NCBI GenBank assembly: GCA_016719945.1
Contig: JADJYE010000008.1
Coordinates: 248,001 to 312,000 of the forward strand
Direction of reading: 5' to 3'
Source: Polyangiaceae bacterium
Lineage (GTDB): Bacteria > Myxococcota_A > Polyangia > Polyangiales > Polyangiaceae
DNA length: 64,000 nt
Shown: positions 27,307 to 36,208 of the stretch, piece by piece
Position numbering within the stretch: the stretch's first letter is position 1
Layout: each line of letters starts with the position of its first letter
Translations under genes and position numbers: made by a program
Notes under the pieces: generated by a model
What the model saw: the letters and a program-made list of their open reading frames with translations, nothing else
The model's database searches: none
What the model was told of the DNA's origin: nothing

Positions 27307-28851
27307 GTGGCTGACAAGAGGCGGGACAAGACCTTCCTGTTCCCCGCGACGACGCCCGAGGAGCTCCTCGCGTCGAAGCGGAGGCTGGCGTCCAAGCAGC
27401 ACATCACCCTCCCCCACGGGATGCCCGCGGTCGACGAGGCCGCGGAGCTGCCGAGCCCGGTCATCATCGGCGAGGTGCACCGCCCCGAGGCCGGAAAAAT
27501 CCCCCCGAGCCAGGTCGAGGCTGCGCTCTCTGGCCACCTCGACGCCTTCCTCGAGGAGCCTCGCGCCTCGATCGTCACGGCGCTCTGCGCCCGCAAGTAC
27601 ACCGAGGCGGCGGCCGTCGCCGAGGCCGAGGCGAAGCGATTCCCGAAGAACCTCAGCCTCGCGAAGGCGGCGTCGGGCGTTCGGCACTACGCGCTCGCCC
27701 GCCTCGAGGCCGATCTCGGCGCGCTCTTCGCGTCGCCGCGCCTGGTGAAGAGCGTCCCCGCCGGGCTCGCGCGCGATCTCCACGAGGCGCTGCGGCGCGT
27801 CGACGGCAAGACCCCGATCGAGACGATCCTCCGCGAAGCCAAGGTCGACCGCCTGCGTGCGCTCGACGGCTTCGCGTGGCTCGCGCGCGCCGGCTTCATG
27901 GAGATCCCTCGCGTCGCCACGCCGTCGCCGGGCGCGTTCGTGATCCCCATCGCCAACCCTGCGGTCATCCGAGAGAAGGCCCCCTCCAAGCCCGACGAGG
28001 CCCCGCCCCGCGAGCCGGCGTCACCCGAGAAGGCGAGCACGCCGATCCCGCCAGCTCTGACGGCCCTTCCCGACCTCGACCCGGGTCCACCGAAGCGCTC
28101 CCTGAGCCTTCAGGGTCTGCCGAGCCCGAGCAGCATCCCGAGCCCGTCGTGCGACGGTGCGCCGAGCTCCCATCCGGCTCCCCAGCCGGCTGAGCGAGCG
28201 CCGATCTCGAGCGCACCCCCCGAGCCGATCTTCGCGGTCGCGCCCATCAGCGTGCAGCCCGAGGCCTCCTCCCAGCCACCGGTCTCGTCGACCGCGCCAA
28301 CGTCGCAGGGCCCTCGACCCACCGAGCACCGGCCTACATCCCAGCGCCCGCTCGACCTCCCGCAGACGCCGGTGCACGGGCTCGAGCTCGGCATCGCGCC
28401 GCGAAAGCGGCGCAGCTCTGCCGCGCCGGTGCTCGCGGGCGTCGCCGCGCTCAGCGTCGCGGCGGTGGCGTTCACCATCGCGCGGACGGGACCCGAGTCT
28501 TCGAACGGCTCGTCCGCCCACCTCGCGCCGGCGCCCATCGACCCGGCCCCATCGTCTGCGCCTCAGACGCGCCTGCCCGAGCCCACTGGAGTCGCGCCGG
28601 CGCCCGCGCCCAAGCCCGAGACGGTCGCTGTCGAGATCGACGTCACGCCCAAGTTCGCTCGAGTCTTCATCGACGGTGTCCTGTTCACGGGCTCGCCCAT
28701 CCGCGTCACGATGCCCAAGGACGGCAAGACCCACGAGGTGCGCGTGGAGTCGCCCGGCTTCGCGCCTCGCACCACGACCTTCGTCACCGACGCGAACGCC
28801 AGCCTCATCCTCGCGCTGAACCGCCTCCCCCCCAAGCCGCCCACCCCCTGA
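27307..28851 (+). CDS. Single-pass membrane protein with PEGA-like C-terminal domain
   Basis: A 514-residue protein of unrecognised function. An N-terminal globular part (about 210 residues) holds a helical stretch resembling the C-terminus of DUF4388 proteins (LDGFAWLARAGFMEIP). A Pro/Ser/Ala-rich linker of about 170 residues comes next, then one transmembrane helix (AAPVLAGVAALSVAAVAFTIA). The C-terminal PEGA-like beta domain is VAVEIDVTPKFARVFIDGVLFTGSPIRV. The architecture (cytoplasmic head, TM, PEGA outside) resembles sensor or kinase-associated envelope proteins. GTG 27307 has AAGGGG upstream. A Ser/Thr kinase gene lies convergently 12 bp downstream. Confidence 0.7.
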   Translation: MADKRRDKTFLFPATTPEELLASKRRLASKQHITLPHGMPAVDEAAELPSPVIIGEVHRPEAGKIPPSQVEAALSGHLDAFLEEPRASIVTALCARKYTEAAAVAEAEAKRFPKNLSLAKAASGVRHYALARLEADLGALFASPRLVKSVPAGLARDLHEALRRVDGKTPIETILREAKVDRLRALDGFAWLARAGFMEIPRVATPSPGAFVIPIANPAVIREKAPSKPDEAPPREPASPEKASTPIPPALTALPDLDPGPPKRSLSLQGLPSPSSIPSPSCDGAPSSHPAPQPAERAPISSAPPEPIFAVAPISVQPEASSQPPVSSTAPTSQGPRPTEHRPTSQRPLDLPQTPVHGLELGIAPRKRRSSAAPVLAGVAALSVAAVAFTIARTGPESSNGSSAHLAPAPIDPAPSSAPQTRLPEPTGVAPAPAPKPETVAVEIDVTPKFARVFIDGVLFTGSPIRVTMPKDGKTHEVRVESPGFAPRTTTFVTDANASLILALNRLPPKPPTP

Positions 28852-28863
28852 GGGCGGCTGCGC

Positions 28864-30318
28864 TCAGGGCGAGACGACGGCGACGATCGCTTCCATCAGC
28901 TCGGCCGCCTCGCCGCTGGCGATCGCCGCGCCGAACGCCGCGCCGACGACCACGGCCGCGCCGATCACGACGACGCGCGGCGCCCCCCTCGCCCGTGAGG
29001 CGGCGCCTGCTGCTGGCGCGACCTCCCTGGGCCCGTGGGCTTCGATCGGGGGGCGGGTGGGCAGCGGCTCGAGCGCCAGCCCGTCGCTCGGCTGCGGCGC
29101 GGGCGTGAGCCCCGCGAGCGCCGGCGCCGGCCTCCCGGCGCTCGGCCGCTGCGACGGCAGCGGCGGCGGCCCGGGACGACGCGAGGCCACTCGCAAGTGC
29201 ACGACCGTCGCGCGGTCGTCTTGCGCGAGGCGCTCGCCCTCGTCCACGTCGTACGTGTCGTCGGCGTCCTCGCCGTCGAGCGCGAGCTCGAACGCGCTCA
29301 CCAGCTCGTCGACGGTCGGGAATCGGTCGCGCGGATCCTTGGCGAGCGCTCGCTCGAAGAACCGGTCCAGCTGCCTCGGGAGGGTGGCGTCGAGCGCCGA
29401 CGGGGCGAGCGCCGGGTCGCGAGCGATGCGGGCGAGCACCTCGCCACCTTTGCCCTCGAAGGGGCGGCGCCCGGTGACCACCCGAAACAGGACGACCGCG
29501 AGGGACCAGAGGTCGGCGCGCGTGTCGACGTCGCGCCCCGAGACGATCTGCTCGGGGCTCATGTACATGGCCGAGCCGACCAACATGTCCGGCCGCGTCA
29601 GGCGCGCGTCGTCCCACGCGCTCTTCGCGACGCCGAAGTCGAGCAGCTTCACGATCTCTCGCGGCCCAGCGAGCGCCTGTACGCCCGACGAGGCCGCCTT
29701 CTCACGGGCGAAGAAGACGTTGCTCGGCTTGACGTCGCGGTGAACGATCTGCAGCGCGTGGGCGACGCGGAGCGCGTCGGCGACCCCCCGCGCGAGCGAG
29801 AGAGCCTCGGGGCAGGTCAGGCGGCCGACCCGTCGAAGCCGCTCGAGCAAGCTCTCGCCATCGAGCAGCTCCATCACCATGAAGGCGCGATCACCGACGA
29901 ACCCATGATCGTAGACCTCGGCGAACGCGGGACCGTGGAGCTGACGCGCGAGCGTCGCCTCGCGGATGAACCGCGCGTGCGCGCTCGGCTGATCCGCAGC
30001 CACGAGATCGACGAGCTTGAGCGCCATGCGCCGGCCGACGCGCCGGTCGTAGACGGACCAGACCTCCCCCATCCCCCCCTGACCGATGCGCTCTTCGAGG
30101 GCGTAGCGCTTGGCGACGACCCGCCCGGACTCGAACTCGGTGCCGTCGAGGTCGCGCTCGGCGTGAGCCTCGGACTCGAGCAGCGCGTGCGCCTGTGGGA
30201 AGCGCTTGAGCGAAGGCGGCGCGGGCCGCTCGGGCGGCGGCACGACGCTGGGCTTTCCTCGACGCGAGACGAACGAGTACTCGGAGAAGCCGACGTACCG
30301 CTTCGATCGGAGCTTCAT
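28864..30318 (-). CDS. Membrane-anchored Ser/Thr protein kinase (Pkn family)
   Basis: A 484-residue eukaryotic-type kinase. The glycine loop is GQGGMGEVWSVY (80-90) and the catalytic Lys is in RMALKLVDL (K101). The catalytic loop HRDVKPSNVFF, the LLDFGVAKS motif (DFG) and SAMYMSPEQIVSGRDVDTRADLWSLAVVLFRVVTGRRPF are complete, so it should be active. A Pro-rich tail leads to a hydrophobic C-terminal helix (VVVIGAAVVVGAAFGAAIA), suggesting a tail anchor. ATG 30318 fits best; the frame extends to 30417 without homology. It could phosphorylate the FHA regulator at 23587, though nothing here shows this. Confidence 0.92.
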   Translation of the reverse strand: MKLRSKRYVGFSEYSFVSRRGKPSVVPPPERPAPPSLKRFPQAHALLESEAHAERDLDGTEFESGRVVAKRYALEERIGQGGMGEVWSVYDRRVGRRMALKLVDLVAADQPSAHARFIREATLARQLHGPAFAEVYDHGFVGDRAFMVMELLDGESLLERLRRVGRLTCPEALSLARGVADALRVAHALQIVHRDVKPSNVFFAREKAASSGVQALAGPREIVKLLDFGVAKSAWDDARLTRPDMLVGSAMYMSPEQIVSGRDVDTRADLWSLAVVLFRVVTGRRPFEGKGGEVLARIARDPALAPSALDATLPRQLDRFFERALAKDPRDRFPTVDELVSAFELALDGEDADDTYDVDEGERLAQDDRATVVHLRVASRRPGPPPLPSQRPSAGRPAPALAGLTPAPQPSDGLALEPLPTRPPIEAHGPREVAPAAGAASRARGAPRVVVIGAAVVVGAAFGAAIASGEAAELMEAIVAVVSP

Positions 30319-30456
30319 CGAGCGCGTGCCTCCTCGTGCGTCACGCGACAAGCCTACACCCTCGGGGCGATGCGCGCTCGAGGTGAGGGCTCCAGGCCTC
30401 AGCGGTGCGCGGGGCACATGGCGCAGGAGCTGCGCGCTGTGCGAGCTTTTCGCGGG

Positions 30457-30516
30457 CTCAAGGGCGCGGCGCAGCCCTCAAGGGCACGGCGCAGCCCTCA
30501 AGGGCACGGCGCAGCC
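30457..30516. repeat. Three tandem 20 bp repeats over a stop codon
   Basis: Three consecutive 20 bp units (30457-30476, 30477-30496, 30497-30516); units 2 and 3 are identical and unit 1 differs by one base. Each begins CTCAAGGGC. The stop codon of the minus-strand hydrolase gene (30498-30500) lies at the start of unit 3, so two further copies follow in its 3' trailer. Confidence 0.85.
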
Positions 30517-32522
30517 CACTCGGTCGTTGGCTCGACGACCGTCGCGGAGCCATCTCGGAGGAACGTGTCGAAGAAGCAGGAGTACTGGCGCTTCACATCA
30601 TCGCGGTGGCTATAGATCGCGTGGGGATCGTAGTCGCCGTCCGCCTCGTATTGCACGACGACGCCGGTGTAGGGCTCGCCCGTGTCGCTCGTGAGGTTGT
30701 CGGTGATCGGGTAGGGCGCGATCCCGTCGAGGCCGGCCAGCGCGAGCGCGTCCTGCATGTCGCTCCACACGACCTCTCCCGCCTGCTGATGCCCGTAAGC
30801 GAGCGCCGCGGCGTCATAGATCTGCGTCGGGAAGTAAGAGTCCCCGAGGCTCGTCGTCTCGTAGACCGGCCGCACCGGATGGCCCGGCAGCGGGCGGCGC
30901 CCGAGGTGGGGCATGTAGATGAGAGGGTCGGCCGGCTCGAGCGCCGCTGCGCCGAGCGAGAGCACCGGGTGAAGGAAGGTGAGCTCCACCGTGGTGCCGA
31001 GCAGCAGCGTCAAGAACGCAGGGATATTCCCGTCCCGGAGGGACGTCTCGAGGATGAAGTACGACCAATGCCCGCCGGCCCCCGTCGGCACCGCCGCGCG
31101 CAACAGCGGCTCGGTCGCGCCGATCAGGTTCGTGTACATCCCACCCATCGACTGGCCGGTGATGAGCAGCCTCTGCGCGTCGAAGAAGTAGCTGTCGGCG
31201 CTCGCCGGCAGGCCCGCGCCCACACAGCCCTCGAGCAGCGTCGGGTCGATCTCGAGCTTCGTGAGCGCCTCGACGAACAGCCTCGCCTCGAGGATGCCCT
31301 GCTGGAACGTGTCGCGGATGGCGACGAGGTTGTTCACGTTGAGGTAAGCCGTCTCCTCCGCGCCAGGCAAGCGCTCCGGGTTGAGCGGCATCGCGAAGCC
31401 AGCGCTGGCGATGCGCTTCGTCGCATACGGAAACGCCGGACCGATGGGGTCGCCTGGGACGCCGTCGTCTCCCACCGGGCGCACCATCGCGATCGAGAAC
31501 CCGCCCGACCCGTGCACGTTGAGGACGAGCGGGTAGCCCGTGTCGGGCATCGGCGTCCGCGGGATCGCGATCGCGACGGGGGCGACCTCGGTGCCGACCT
31601 CGATGGGCAGCCCATCTTCGCCGAACGAGATGAGGCCATCCTCGTTGAACGGCGGCTCCCCGCTCTGGAACTGCGGAAGCGTCACGGTGCCACGCAGCAC
31701 ACACAGCTCCGGGTAGAGCTCGTCGGCGTCGAAGCTGAGGTCGTCGATCACGACGTCGCGCTCGGCGACGACCGCGTCTCCGAGCGCCGCCGTCTCCTCG
31801 ACGACCTTGCCCGTCGTGAACACCGTCGCAGCGACGACGCTCGCCGACTCGACTCCGAGCTCGTCGAGGACGGGCCACAGCGGCGCGTAGAGCGCTGACG
31901 CCGCCTCCTCCCCTGCGGCCGGCGCGCCAGATTTGATGCGCTCGAAGACCTCGCTCACGCCGAGCGCCTCGCCCTCGGCGTCCCCCGCGCCCGCCGTGAC
32001 CACGAAGGCGTAGCGAGCGCCCGGCACCAGCACGAACCCTGCCCTCGGCGCGATGGCGAGCACGTGCTCGGCGGTGTACGGATCGGCCTCCAGGGTGCGC
32101 GCCACGACAGGCACGAGCGAGCCTCGCTCGAGGTCGACCAGGAGGATCGGCGACGCCGGGTCGGCGGCGATGACGTCACCCTCGACGCGGGGAGCGAGCG
32201 GCCCCGAGAAGCGCAGGTATCCGACCGGGAGCACGGGGAAGCCGACGCGGGCGCTCGCGCCGCCGATCAAACCTGCGACGTTGATCACCGACGCCGGGTT
32301 CGGGAAGCCCGCGAGGTCGGGGTGCCCGTCAGCGTCGAGCCGGAGATCGCTCGGGTAGGGCTGGTCCCAGAACCTCGCCGGGTCGTGCAGATCGGCGCTG
32401 AGATCCAGGACGAACGTGACGCCCTCCTCCGCAGGAGGGGGGGTCACGCTGTCGTCGCCGCACGACGAGGCTGCGACGGCCCAGCCCGCGACCAGCGCGA
32501 GCGCGCCGAGGGCCCGCCTCAT
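30498..32522 (-). CDS. Lipoprotein with alpha/beta-hydrolase signature
   Basis: A 674-residue exported protein. A signal peptide (LGALALVAGWAVAASSCGDD) ends in a lipobox-like SSC. The C-terminal half resembles an alpha/beta hydrolase: LVLNVHGSGGFSIAM (oxyanion region) and LLITGQSMGGMYTNLIG (GxSxG nucleophile elbow). The N-terminal half (FVLDLSADLHDPARFWDQPYPSDLRLDADG) matches a type of hypothetical lipoprotein common in myxobacteria. The catalytic acid and histidine are not assigned. Its ATG overlaps the TGA of the upstream kinase-regulator gene (ATGA), implying co-translation. Substrate unknown. Confidence 0.75.
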   Translation of the reverse strand: MRRALGALALVAGWAVAASSCGDDSVTPPPAEEGVTFVLDLSADLHDPARFWDQPYPSDLRLDADGHPDLAGFPNPASVINVAGLIGGASARVGFPVLPVGYLRFSGPLAPRVEGDVIAADPASPILLVDLERGSLVPVVARTLEADPYTAEHVLAIAPRAGFVLVPGARYAFVVTAGAGDAEGEALGVSEVFERIKSGAPAAGEEAASALYAPLWPVLDELGVESASVVAATVFTTGKVVEETAALGDAVVAERDVVIDDLSFDADELYPELCVLRGTVTLPQFQSGEPPFNEDGLISFGEDGLPIEVGTEVAPVAIAIPRTPMPDTGYPLVLNVHGSGGFSIAMVRPVGDDGVPGDPIGPAFPYATKRIASAGFAMPLNPERLPGAEETAYLNVNNLVAIRDTFQQGILEARLFVEALTKLEIDPTLLEGCVGAGLPASADSYFFDAQRLLITGQSMGGMYTNLIGATEPLLRAAVPTGAGGHWSYFILETSLRDGNIPAFLTLLLGTTVELTFLHPVLSLGAAALEPADPLIYMPHLGRRPLPGHPVRPVYETTSLGDSYFPTQIYDAAALAYGHQQAGEVVWSDMQDALALAGLDGIAPYPITDNLTSDTGEPYTGVVVQYEADGDYDPHAIYSHRDDVKRQYSCFFDTFLRDGSATVVEPTTEWAAPCP

Positions 32523-33363
32523 GCGGAGACCGTGGCGATCTTGGCGATGCTGTCCGGGAGGCGCTCGCGCAAGGTCTCGAGGACGATCACCGCGGTCTCC
32601 TCGACCGCGCGCCCGGTCACGTCGACCACGGGCCAACCCCGCTCGCGGAACAGCGACTCGGCGTAGTCGAGCTCTCTCGGACGTGCTCGCGCATGCCGTA
32701 GTTCGTCTCCCCGGGCATGCCGAGCTGTCGCAGCCGGGCCTGTCGGATCTCGCACAGCTGATCGATGCCGATGGTCAGCCCGACGCAGCGATCCTGGGGC
32801 GCGTTGTCGAGCTCTAGCGGCAACGCGGCGCCCAGCACCAGCGGCAGGTTCGCGACCTTGAGCCCGCGCTGGGCCAGCAACAGCGAGAGCGGCGTCTTGG
32901 AGGTGCGCGAGACCCCGACCAGGACGATGTCGGCCTTGCGGAAGTTTCGGGGGTCCTTGCCGTCGTCGCTCTTCACGGCGAACTCGACGGCCTCGATGCG
33001 GCGGAAGTACTCCTCCGACAGCGGGAGCATCGCGCTCGGCATGCCGATGGGCGCTCGATCGAGGAAGGTGCCGAGCTTGCCGATGAGCGAGCCGATCACG
33101 TCGATCGCCTCGATCGACAGCTCCGCCGTCATCTGGTGGATGAACTCTCGTAGCTCCGGCGCGACGACCGTGAACACCAGCAGCGCGCGCTCGCGCGCTG
33201 CTCGCTCGAGGATCGGCCGCACCACGTCCTTCGAGCGCACGCGGGTGTGCAGGCGGATCTGCGCTCCGCTCTTGGGGTACTGCAGCAGCGCAGCGCGCAC
33301 GACCTTCTCGGCGGTCTCGCCGGTGGAGTCGCTCAGCACGTCGATGGTTCGAGGCTCTTCCAC
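32519..33363 (-). CDS. Pyruvate phosphate dikinase regulatory protein (PSRP/DUF299), one frameshift
   Basis: A bifunctional ADP-dependent kinase/Pi-dependent phosphorylase controlling pyruvate phosphate dikinase or PEP synthase. Recognisable segments are IDVLSDSTGETAEKVVRAAL, the P-loop LVGVSRTSKTPLS, and LTIGIDQLCEIRQARL. The frame breaks at about 32674: restoring one G (GAGAG to GAGGAG in the minus strand) gives HVREELDYAESLFRERGWPVVDVTGRAVEETA, the normal C-terminus. Corrected length is about 281 residues, the family norm. Start is a GTG at 33363. Its stop overlaps the start of the hydrolase lipoprotein. The indel is probably an assembly error. Confidence 0.85.
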
Positions 33364-33394
33364 GGTGCCGGGCAGCTTACCATCAGCGCAGTTT

Positions 33395-33476
33395 TCGCGC
33401 GCGCCCGCTTCCGCGGGTCCCTTGGGTCTTCACGCGCAAGCGCGTGAAGACCAGCGCGCGAGGTGCGCTGCGCGCA
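33395..33476. repeat. Palindromic intergenic repeat, copy 1
   Basis: Opens with CGCGCGCCCGCTTCCGCGGG, contains a perfect 12 bp stem (GGTCTTCACGCG at 33425-33436 with CGCGTGAAGACC at 33441-33452, loop CAAG), and closes AGCGCGCGAGGTGCGC. Two further copies lie at 42097 and 43983. It is between the PPDK regulator start and the dnaJ stop. Confidence 0.7.
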
Positions 33477-33563
33477 CACGGGCGGAGGAGGGCGGAAGCG
33501 CCCGAAGCCACCCGCGTCCACGCGACACGCCAGCTCGCAACGACGCCGCGCAGCGCGGCCGGC

Positions 33564-34676
33564 TCAGCCGAACAGGCTCTTGAGCTTCGACATGAACGAG
33601 GGTTGGTCAGGCTCGGCCGGCGTGATCTTGTTGCCGAGGGACTCCGCCAGCTCGGCGATGAGCCGCCGCTGGTTGTCGTCGAGCTGCTTGGGCACCTCGA
33701 CGGTGATCTCGACGAGCTGATCGCCGCGACCGCTCATCATGCGCCGCGGCAAGCCCTTGCCGCGCACGCGAAGGATGGTCCCCGGCTGGGTCCCTGCGGG
33801 GATCTTGACCTTGCCCTTGCCGTCGAGGGTCGGGATCTCGAGCTCGCCGCCGAGCGCAGCCTGGGGGAACGAGATGGGCAGCGCGCACACGACGTCGTCG
33901 CCGACCCGGCGGAACAGCTCGTGCGGCGCGACGCGGACGACCAGCTCGAGGTCCCCGGCGGGGCGCTCGGGGCGCGCGTGATTGCCGCCGCGCTCCACCA
34001 AGCGCGTCGTGCCGTTCTCGACCCCAGCGGGGATGGTGACCTCGATCGTGCGCTCCTTGGCGACCAGCCCCGCGCCACGGCACGTGCCGCAAGGATCCTT
34101 GACGATGCGGCCCATGCCGCGACAGGCCGCGCAGGGGCGCTCGAGGGCGATGGGGAGCACACCTTGCTGGACGCGCACGCGCCCCCGACCGCGGCACACC
34201 CCGCAGGTGTCGGGCGTGGTGCCAGGGGCCGAGCCGCTGCCGGAGCAGTCGGTGCAGGGCTCGATGCGCTCGTAGGTGAGCTCCTTGGCGCACCCGAAGG
34301 CGGCCTCCTCGAAGGTGACGCGGACCTCCTTCTGCAGCGGGGGGGCCTGACCGACCTTGATCCCGAGGGCGCCGAGCAGGTCGCCGAAGATCCCATCGAT
34401 GTTGAGGTCGTTGATGTCGAAGGACGCGCCGAACGGGGCCTGACCGCCCGAGACCCGCGTGCCGTCCCCGATCCCGAAGCGATCGAACATCTCGCGCTTC
34501 TTCGGGTCGCTCAAGATCTGGTGCGCGGCGTTGAGCTCCTTGAAGCGCTGGTTCGCGCCAGGATCGTCGGGGTTGCGATCGGGGTGATGCTTCGCGGCGA
34601 GCTTGCGGAAAGCCGCCTTGACGTCGTCCTGCGTCGCCGATCGGTCGATCCCGAGAACCTCGTAGGGATCCTTCAT
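33564..34676 (-). CDS. dnaJ: Chaperone protein DnaJ (type I)
   Basis: A 370-residue Hsp40 co-chaperone for DnaK. The J domain begins MKDPYEVLGIDRSATQDDVKAAF and has the HPD motif (KHHPDRNPDD). A Gly-poor linker follows (GDGTRVSGGQAPFGAS). Four zinc-binding CxxCxGxG repeats are present: CTDCSGSG, CGVCRGRG, CAACRGMG and CGTCRGAG. The C-terminal substrate-binding domain ends EPDQPSFMSKLKSLFG. The start at 34676 is set by the J-domain N-terminus. dnaK and grpE are not adjacent. It is followed closely on the same strand by the ATP-grasp gene upstream. Confidence 0.93.
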   Translation of the reverse strand: MKDPYEVLGIDRSATQDDVKAAFRKLAAKHHPDRNPDDPGANQRFKELNAAHQILSDPKKREMFDRFGIGDGTRVSGGQAPFGASFDINDLNIDGIFGDLLGALGIKVGQAPPLQKEVRVTFEEAAFGCAKELTYERIEPCTDCSGSGSAPGTTPDTCGVCRGRGRVRVQQGVLPIALERPCAACRGMGRIVKDPCGTCRGAGLVAKERTIEVTIPAGVENGTTRLVERGGNHARPERPAGDLELVVRVAPHELFRRVGDDVVCALPISFPQAALGGELEIPTLDGKGKVKIPAGTQPGTILRVRGKGLPRRMMSGRGDQLVEITVEVPKQLDDNQRRLIAELAESLGNKITPAEPDQPSFMSKLKSLFG

Positions 34677-34714
34677 CGCTCGAGACGAACCCGTAGCACC
34701 GGTTCGGCCGGACG

Positions 34715-35689
34715 TCAGCGCGCCCGCGCTGGCGGCGCGCCGAACGCCTCGGAGGCCCGGCTGATCTCCAGCTTCGGGCCGCGCGCCAGCTCGATGACCA
34801 GGTCGGCCATGCGCTCGACGACCCACCGGAATTTGTCTGGTCCGAGGCTGGAGACGTCGAAATCGGGCGCGGAGTTCATGAAGTCGATGGCGTACGGGAC
34901 GCCGTCGCGCACCGCGAACTCGACGGTGTTCATGTCGTAGCCGAGGGCGTCACAGAGCCGCCTCGCGTCGGCGATGACGCGGGCCTCGAGCGCCGGGCTG
35001 AGCGGAGGCATCGTCTCCGCGGCGCGGACGTAGCGTTCGAAGTGCCCGAGGCTCGGGTTCCAGAGGGCAGGCAGGACGTGCTCGCGCCCGATGACGATGC
35101 AGCGGACGTACTGCGTCCACTCGATCGCCTCCTGGATGATCATGGTCTTTTCGCCGCTCGCGTCGTAGGCGCGAAAGAGCTCGCTCATGTCGCAGACCTT
35201 GGAGACGTCGCGGAAGCCCCCGCCCCAGTGCGGCTTCATGTACATCGGGAAGCCGAAGTCGCGGGCGAGGCCCTCCCAGTCGAGCGGGTACGCGAGGTTC
35301 TGCAGCGACCCGGCGGAGATGTCGGGGCCGTAGGCCTTGGCCGGAAGGACCGCCGTCTTGGGGACCGCCACGCCCAGCTTCGCGGCGAGGGCGGTGTTGA
35401 AGTATTTGTCGTCGGCGATGCGCCAGAACGGGTTGTTGACGACCCGCGTCCCCGCGAGCGCCGCGAGCTTCAGCATGGGCTGGTAACACTGGACGTCGTG
35501 GCTGATGCGGTCGACCAGGACGTCGTACTGCGGCGGCCCGTCGATCCGCAGGATGTCGAGGCGCGCATACGAGCACTCGACGTCGCCGCCGCGACCGGCG
35601 ACCTCGTCGATCAGGGCGTCGGGGAAGGAGCGCTCTCGTCCGACCAACACACCCACGCGCCTGCGAGCGCTCGCTGCCTCGTTCGCCAT
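34715..35689 (-). CDS. ATP-grasp family protein
   Basis: A 324-residue ATP-grasp ligase-like protein of unknown substrate. Conserved pieces include VVNNPFWRIADDKYFNTALAAKLGVAVPKTAVL, FGFPMYMKPHWGGGFRDVSKVCD (lysine and glycine loop), MIIQEAIEWTQYVRCIVIGRE, and YDMNTVEFAVRDGVPYAIDFMNSAPD (acidic metal ligands). No signal peptide. The dnaJ gene lies 38 bp downstream on the same strand; the PilZ gene starts divergently about 50 bp away. Related proteins include RimK and glutathione synthetase, but a specific role cannot be given. Confidence 0.82.
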   Translation of the reverse strand: MANEAASARRRVGVLVGRERSFPDALIDEVAGRGGDVECSYARLDILRIDGPPQYDVLVDRISHDVQCYQPMLKLAALAGTRVVNNPFWRIADDKYFNTALAAKLGVAVPKTAVLPAKAYGPDISAGSLQNLAYPLDWEGLARDFGFPMYMKPHWGGGFRDVSKVCDMSELFRAYDASGEKTMIIQEAIEWTQYVRCIVIGREHVLPALWNPSLGHFERYVRAAETMPPLSPALEARVIADARRLCDALGYDMNTVEFAVRDGVPYAIDFMNSAPDFDVSSLGPDKFRWVVERMADLVIELARGPKLEISRASEAFGAPPARAR

Positions 35690-35740
35690 TTGGCGCCGGA
35701 GGTTAGACCATCCAGGCCGACTCGGTGTACTTTCACCTTC

Positions 35741-36121
35741 GTGCCCGAACGTCGCAGAGAGGACAGAAGCGCGATCGAGCTGAACGTGGAGTACAAGCGC
35801 ATCAACACGTTCTTCTCGGACTACACGCGCAACATCTCGAAGGGCGGGACGTTCATCCGCACCGCGCGTCCGCTCGACGTCGGGACCGAGTTCGTCTTCG
35901 CGCTCCGCATCCCGAACCTCGAGGAGCCGCTGCGGCTGCGAGGCATCGTCAAATGGGTCGTCCCCCAGGAGGGCGCGAGCCCCGACAAGCCCGCGGGGAT
36001 GGGCATCGAGTTCCGCTACGTCGATCACGCCGACCGGCGTGGGACGGAAGAGATCGTCGAGCGGCTCATGGCTCAGGAGCTCGGCGACTCGTTGAGCGCC
36101 CGCCTCCTCAAGAAGAAGTAA
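35741..36121 (+). CDS. PilZ domain protein (TIGR02266 type)
   Basis: A 126-residue single-domain PilZ protein, the class that binds cyclic di-GMP. The N-terminal RxxxR-like patch is PERRREDRS, and the second motif is FSDYTRNISKGGTFIRT. RGIVKWVV and GMGIEFRYV complete the beta barrel. Start GTG 35741 is required because the motif begins three residues later; the open frame upstream overlaps the ATP-grasp gene. The N/D-x-S-x-G-G motif is present, but the first arginine pair is compact, so binding should be tested. Related short PilZ proteins occur in gliding-motility contexts. Confidence 0.88.
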   Translation: MPERRREDRSAIELNVEYKRINTFFSDYTRNISKGGTFIRTARPLDVGTEFVFALRIPNLEEPLRLRGIVKWVVPQEGASPDKPAGMGIEFRYVDHADRRGTEEIVERLMAQELGDSLSARLLKKK

Positions 36122-36208
36122 AAGGGCGAGCCGCGCGCCGCGCGTGAATCGAGGTCACCCGATCCGGGACGGGCACAGACCTCGACCGGGAGGTATGCTC
36201 CGCGTTCG

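Noticed and set aside
30457..30516. CRISPR array
   Set aside because: The copies are adjacent without spacers and only three; no cas gene is near.
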